A stretch of 17,091 nucleotides of DNA from JADKIH01 sp049363815 (lineage in GTDB: Bacteria > Bacteroidota > Bacteroidia > AKYH767-A > 2013-40CM-41-45). The translations under genes and the position numbers were made by a program. How positions within the stretch are numbered: position 1 is the first letter of the stretch; every line of letters begins with the position of its first letter. Positions 14,019 through 17,091 of this stretch are shown piece after piece. The stretch is taken from NCBI GenBank assembly GCA_049363815.1, contig JBMQEM010000156.1, forward strand, positions 1 to 17,091, read 5' to 3'. The notes beneath the pieces were generated by a model. It searched no databases. It was given only the letters and a program-made list of their open reading frames with translations, and was not told the origin of the DNA.

Positions 14019-14198
14019 ATGGCAACAGTTAAAATTACACTTGTAAAAAGTGGTATCGATCGCCCAAGCAATCAGAAAAAAACCCTGAATGCTTTAGGAT
14101 TGACAAAAATGCACCGTTCAGTTGAAGTGGAACATACTCCACAGATCAAAGGAATGATCAACGTAGTAAAGCATCTGGTAACAGTAACACAAAATTAA
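14019..14198 (+). CDS. rpmD: 50S ribosomal protein L30 (uL30)
   Basis: L30 is a small 50S protein that packs against 23S rRNA near the 5S region. It is present in most but not all bacteria. Translating from the ATG at 14019 gives 59 residues beginning MATVKITLVKSGIDRP, then NQKKTLNALGLTKMHR and PQIKGMINVVKHLV. This is the complete beta-alpha-beta family pattern at its usual length of about 60. It lies between rpsE and rplO, the standard place, 29 bases after rpsE. Confidence 0.97.
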   Translation: MATVKITLVKSGIDRPSNQKKTLNALGLTKMHRSVEVEHTPQIKGMINVVKHLVTVTQN

Positions 14199-14241
14199 GC
14201 AATACAGTTGCGATTGTTAATATTTGACAAGAACATTAATC

Positions 14242-14718
14242 ATGAATCTATCATCACTCAAACCTGCTAAAGGTTCAGTAAAAACAAATAAAAGACTCGG
14301 TCGTGGTACCGGTTCTGGTCGCGGCGGTACTTCCACTCGTGGTCACAAAGGTGCTCAGTCACGTTCAGGTTACAGCTCTAAGCGTGGTTTTGAAGGTGGT
14401 CAAATGCCATTACAACGCCGTGTTCCTAAGTTCGGATTCAAGAATCCGTTCCGTAAAGAATTCCATGGAATCAATCTTGATACTCTTCAGACACTTGCTG
14501 AAACACTTAAAGTATCAAGCATCGATGTTGAAATGCTGGTAAAAAATGGTCTTGCTTCTAAAAGCGATAAAGTAAAGATCCTTGGCCGCGGTGAAGTGAA
14601 ATCAAAACTTGAAGTGAAAGCTCATGCTTTCTCTAAAACAGCTACCGAAGCAATAGAAGCAAAAGGTGGTTCAACAACTACTATTGAAACAAAAGGCGGT
14701 TCAACAACTACCATCTAA
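14242..14718 (+). CDS. rplO: 50S ribosomal protein L15 (uL15) with a duplicated C-terminal tail
   Basis: L15 is a late assembly protein whose long N-terminal extension reaches into the 50S core. I take the ATG at 14242, giving MNLSSLKPAKGSVK, rather than an in-frame TTG six codons upstream (14224). The 158-residue product has the Gly/Arg-rich RLGRGTGSGRGGTSTRGHKG segment (about 19-38), GFEGGQMPLQRRVPKFGF (about 49-66) and VKILGRGEVKSKLEVKAHAFS. The family normally ends shortly after one Ala-x-Gly-Gly turn. Here the last 21 residues are two copies of a ten-residue unit (Ile-Glu-Ala/Thr-Lys-Gly-Gly-Ser-Thr-Thr-Thr) plus a final Ile. Confidence 0.96.
   Translation: MNLSSLKPAKGSVKTNKRLGRGTGSGRGGTSTRGHKGAQSRSGYSSKRGFEGGQMPLQRRVPKFGFKNPFRKEFHGINLDTLQTLAETLKVSSIDVEMLVKNGLASKSDKVKILGRGEVKSKLEVKAHAFSKTATEAIEAKGGSTTTIETKGGSTTTI
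14653..14712 (+). repeat. 30-base tandem duplication at the end of rplO
   Basis: Two in-frame 30-base units lie at 14653-14682 and 14683-14712, just before the last codon and stop. They differ by a handful of mostly third-position changes and one Ala/Thr change. A recent tandem duplication extending the L15 tail is the simplest reading. Confidence 0.85.
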
Positions 14719-14726
14719 ATTCAAGT

Positions 14727-16088
14727 ATGAAAAATCTGATACAGACTATCCGGAATATATTTAAGATCGAAGATCTGAGAACACGTATTCTCAATACTCT
14801 CTTCTTTCTTCTGATCTACCGTCTAGGTACACATATTGTGTTACCGGGTGTTGATCCACAGCAACTAGCTGCCCTGCAAAACCAGACTTCTGGTGGAGTA
14901 TTGGGACTGCTTGATATGTTCTCCGGTGGTGCATTCTCTCATTCATCGATCTTCGCTCTGGGTATCATGCCTTACATCTCCGCGTCGATCGTGATCCAGC
15001 TTCTAAGTATTGCAGTTCCTTATTTCCAGAAAATGCAAAAAGAAGGTGAATCCGGAAGAAAGAGAATAAATAATATTACCCGTTGGTTAACAGTGGTCAT
15101 CACTGCTTTCCAGGCTCCGGGATACATTGTGAATCTTCGTTCACAGGTTCCGAATGCAATCATCTCAGTTACTAATCCTGAACTGGTTTCTCCATTCACA
15201 TTCTGGTTCACATCAATCGTTATCCTTGTTGCCGGTACCATCTTCGTAATGTGGCTGGGTGAACGCATCACGGATAAAGGATTAGGAAACGGTATCTCAC
15301 TTATCATCATGGTGGGTATCATTGCCCGCCTGCCGCAATCGTTCCGTGACGAAGTACTTTCACGTGCGAATTCAAATGGTGGTATGGTTGTTCTTCTTTT
15401 AGAACTTGTCGCCCTAGGTGCAGTCATCGCTTTCACTATCCTGCTCGTACAGGGAACCAGGAGAATTCCGGTCAACTTTGCGAAGAAGATCGTTGGAAAC
15501 AAACAATATGGTGGAGTACGTCAGTATATCCCTCTTAAAGTAAACGCTGCCGGTGTTATGCCGATCATTTTCGCTCAGGCGATCATGTTCATCCCGGCAA
15601 CGATCGCTCAGTTTTTCCCTGATGCAGCTGCTTCACAAGGCATTCTTGCAACATTCGGAAACTTCACATCCTTCTGGTATAATTTCGTATTCGCTACACT
15701 GATCATCCTGTTCACTTATTTCTATACTGCAATTGCAGTAAATGCAAATCAGATGGCTGATGATATGAAAAAGAATAACGGATTCATTCCCGGAATCAAA
15801 CCAGGAAGAAGTACATCTGAATTCATTGACGATGTAATCTCACGCATAACGTTACCCGGATCGATCTTCCTTGCGATCATCGCTATCCTTCCAACGTTTG
15901 CACTATTGATGAATATTAACAACAACTTCGCTCACTTCTACGGTGGAACTTCCTTGCTGATCCTTGTGGGTGTTGTATTAGATACATTACAACAGATCGA
16001 AAGTCATTTATTGATGCGTCATTACGATGGATTGATGAAGACCGGAAGGATCAAAGGAAGAAGTACACAAGCCGCTTCGGCTGTTTAA
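14727..16088 (+). CDS. secY: SecY, channel subunit of the Sec protein translocase
   Basis: SecY forms the membrane channel through which unfolded proteins cross, or enter, the inner membrane, with SecE and SecG and driven by SecA or by the ribosome. The 453-residue product shows about ten hydrophobic membrane segments, the first at about 21-41. It carries the plug and second-segment region GGAFSHSSIFALGIMPYIS, the GERITDKGLGNGISLIIM motif and the cytoplasmic loop RRIPVNFAKK. A second cytoplasmic loop, GFIPGIKPGRST, and the C-terminal HLLMRHYDGLMKTG complete the family pattern. Length is normal. It begins eight bases after rplO and is the only membrane protein in the window. The adk gene that often follows it in Firmicutes is absent. 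Confidence 0.98.
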   Translation: MKNLIQTIRNIFKIEDLRTRILNTLFFLLIYRLGTHIVLPGVDPQQLAALQNQTSGGVLGLLDMFSGGAFSHSSIFALGIMPYISASIVIQLLSIAVPYFQKMQKEGESGRKRINNITRWLTVVITAFQAPGYIVNLRSQVPNAIISVTNPELVSPFTFWFTSIVILVAGTIFVMWLGERITDKGLGNGISLIIMVGIIARLPQSFRDEVLSRANSNGGMVVLLLELVALGAVIAFTILLVQGTRRIPVNFAKKIVGNKQYGGVRQYIPLKVNAAGVMPIIFAQAIMFIPATIAQFFPDAAASQGILATFGNFTSFWYNFVFATLIILFTYFYTAIAVNANQMADDMKKNNGFIPGIKPGRSTSEFIDDVISRITLPGSIFLAIIAILPTFALLMNINNNFAHFYGGTSLLILVGVVLDTLQQIESHLLMRHYDGLMKTGRIKGRSTQAASAV

Positions 16089-16108
16089 TAATGTAACATC
16101 AATTACCG

Positions 16109-16906
16109 ATGCTATTTTATAAAACGAAAGAAGAGATTGAATTAGTAAGAGAAAGTTCTTTGCTTGTTGCCAAAACCCTTGCTGAAGTAGCGAAAGCTAT
16201 CAGACCGGGCATTACCACTCTGGAGCTGGATCGTATTGCGGAAGAATTTATCCGTGATCACCAGGCGACACCGGCATTTTTGAATTACAATGGATTCCCG
16301 AATTCACTTTGTATCTCAATGAATGCGCAGGTCGTTCATGGCATCCCTAATATGGATGTATTGAAAGAAGGTGATGTTTGTTCAGTGGATTGCGGTGTTC
16401 TTAAAAACGGATTTTACGGAGATTCAGCATATACATTTGCTGTCGGTGAAATTGCAGAAGAAAGCGCACAGTTATTAAAAATAACACGTGAGTCATTGTT
16501 AAAAGGAATTGAGAAAGCCATTGTCGGTAACCGGCTTGGTGATGTCAGTTCAGCAATTCAGGAATATGCAGAATCACACGGCTTCTCAGTGGTTCGTGAA
16601 TTAGTTGGTCATGGTATCGGCCGCCATCTTCACGAAAAACCGGAAGTTCCCAATTACGGAAAACGTGGAACAGGATTAGTCCTGAAGGAGGGTTTAGTTA
16701 TTGCCATCGAACCGATGATCAACATGGGTACGAAAGCAGTAGTTCATGAAAAAGATGGCTGGACGATCCGCACTGCGGACAGAAAGCCTTCAGCCCACTT
16801 TGAACATACCGTGGCAATAGGAAAAAGCACTGCAGATGTACTCAGCTCATTCGAATTTATTGAAGAAGCATTAAAGAATAACATAAATACAAAAGTTACC
16901 AACTGA
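16109..16906 (+). CDS. map: type I methionine aminopeptidase
   Basis: This metalloenzyme removes the initiator methionine from new proteins whose second residue is small, acting on chains as they leave the ribosome. The 265-residue product has all five metal ligands of the family: D94 (SVDCG), D105 (GDSA), H168 (GHGIG), E201 (IEPM) and E232 (FEHT). It also has the substrate-binding H78 in VVHGIP. There is no N-terminal extension, so it is the short type I form. It lies 20 bases after secY and its TGA is two bases before the infA start, so the two are probably co-translated. Confidence 0.98.
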   Translation: MLFYKTKEEIELVRESSLLVAKTLAEVAKAIRPGITTLELDRIAEEFIRDHQATPAFLNYNGFPNSLCISMNAQVVHGIPNMDVLKEGDVCSVDCGVLKNGFYGDSAYTFAVGEIAEESAQLLKITRESLLKGIEKAIVGNRLGDVSSAIQEYAESHGFSVVRELVGHGIGRHLHEKPEVPNYGKRGTGLVLKEGLVIAIEPMINMGTKAVVHEKDGWTIRTADRKPSAHFEHTVAIGKSTADVLSSFEFIEEALKNNINTKVTN

Positions 16907-16908
16907 GA

Positions 16909-17091
16909 GTGGCAAAACAAGCAAACATAGAGCAGGACGGAACGATCACTGAAGCATTGTCAAATGCAATGTTCAGAGTCGAACTGGAAAATGGTCACGA
17001 GATCATCGCTCACATCTCGGGAAAAATGAGAATGAATTATATAAAAATTCTTCCCGGTGATAAAGTAAAAGTGGAGTTGTCGCCTTACGAT
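16909..17091 (+). CDS. infA: translation initiation factor IF-1 (partial, cut by window edge)
   Basis: IF-1 binds the A site of the 30S subunit during initiation and supports IF-2 and IF-3. The first 61 codons are present; the family is about 72 residues, so only some eleven are missing. After the start the protein reads AKQANIEQDGTITEALSNA, then FRVELENGHEIIAHISGKMR and ILPGDKVKVELSPYD, which is the IF-1 OB fold. The start is GTG at 16909, the position where the family has its initiator; no in-frame ATG or other better start lies near it. It begins two bases after the map stop. It is the only non-ATG start I accept in this window. Confidence 0.96.
   Translation, partial: MAKQANIEQDGTITEALSNAMFRVELENGHEIIAHISGKMRMNYIKILPGDKVKVELSPYD

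Noticed and set aside
14224..14241. In-frame TTG start six codons upstream of rplO
   Set aside because: The ATG at 14242 gives the conserved L15 start with Leu-Ser-Ser-Leu-Lys-Pro.
15020..15502. 160-codon open frame on the minus strand inside secY
   Set aside because: It is fully antisense to a certain gene and has no family resemblance. The same holds for the minus-strand frames inside clpX, rplB, fusA and rpsE.
1..17091. Mobile elements, CRISPR arrays, tRNA or rRNA genes, novel accessory system
   Set aside because: I looked for transposase-like frames, repeat-spacer patterns, tRNA-like folds and unfamiliar proteins. Every substantial frame is accounted for by a known housekeeping gene.

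Overview
The window is a stretch of core housekeeping genes from a member of the Bacteroidota. Three things point there. The promoter ahead of rpsL has the phylum-specific form, TTTG then 19 bases then TACCTTTG. Almost every start codon follows an A-rich stretch with no Shine-Dalgarno sequence. The gene order is the Bacteroidota one: rpsL-rpsG-fusA runs straight into rpsJ without tuf, and secY is followed directly by map and infA without adk. I cannot place it more finely than phylum, perhaps class.

Layout: clpX (9-1250) comes first and may be coupled to an unseen upstream gene. A strong intrinsic terminator follows (1299-1336). An AT-rich gap then leads to a good promoter (1480-1509) with a small hairpin at the predicted mRNA 5' end. 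From rpsL (1576) to the right edge there are 27 same-strand genes with no further recognisable terminator or promoter. They are the joined str, S10 and spc clusters: rpsL, rpsG, fusA, rpsJ, rplC, rplD, rplW, rplB, rpsS, rplV, rpsC, rplP, rpmC, rpsQ, rplN, rplX, rplE, rpsN, rpsH, rplF, rplR, rpsE, rpmD, rplO, secY, map and a partial infA. Most spacers are 10-75 bases, and a few junctions overlap.

The genes work together in making and delivering proteins. There are 23 ribosomal proteins, elongation factor G, initiation factor 1, the SecY export channel next to the ribosome exit-site proteins, and the methionine aminopeptidase that trims new chains. ClpX, a protein-unfolding ATPase, is a separate unit.

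I do not see a new defence, mobile or metabolic system here. The points worth a second look are small: a 269-base spacer between rpsG and fusA with a heptamer repeat and several hairpins; an Arg-Gly-Gly tail on ribosomal protein S3; one perfect Shine-Dalgarno sequence, before rplE; a GTG start on infA; a duplicated tail on L15; and the hairpin at the start of the long transcript. Three start sites (rpsC, rpsE, rplO) are chosen downstream of the longest open frame on family evidence. The 59-codon rpmD was found by direct reading.
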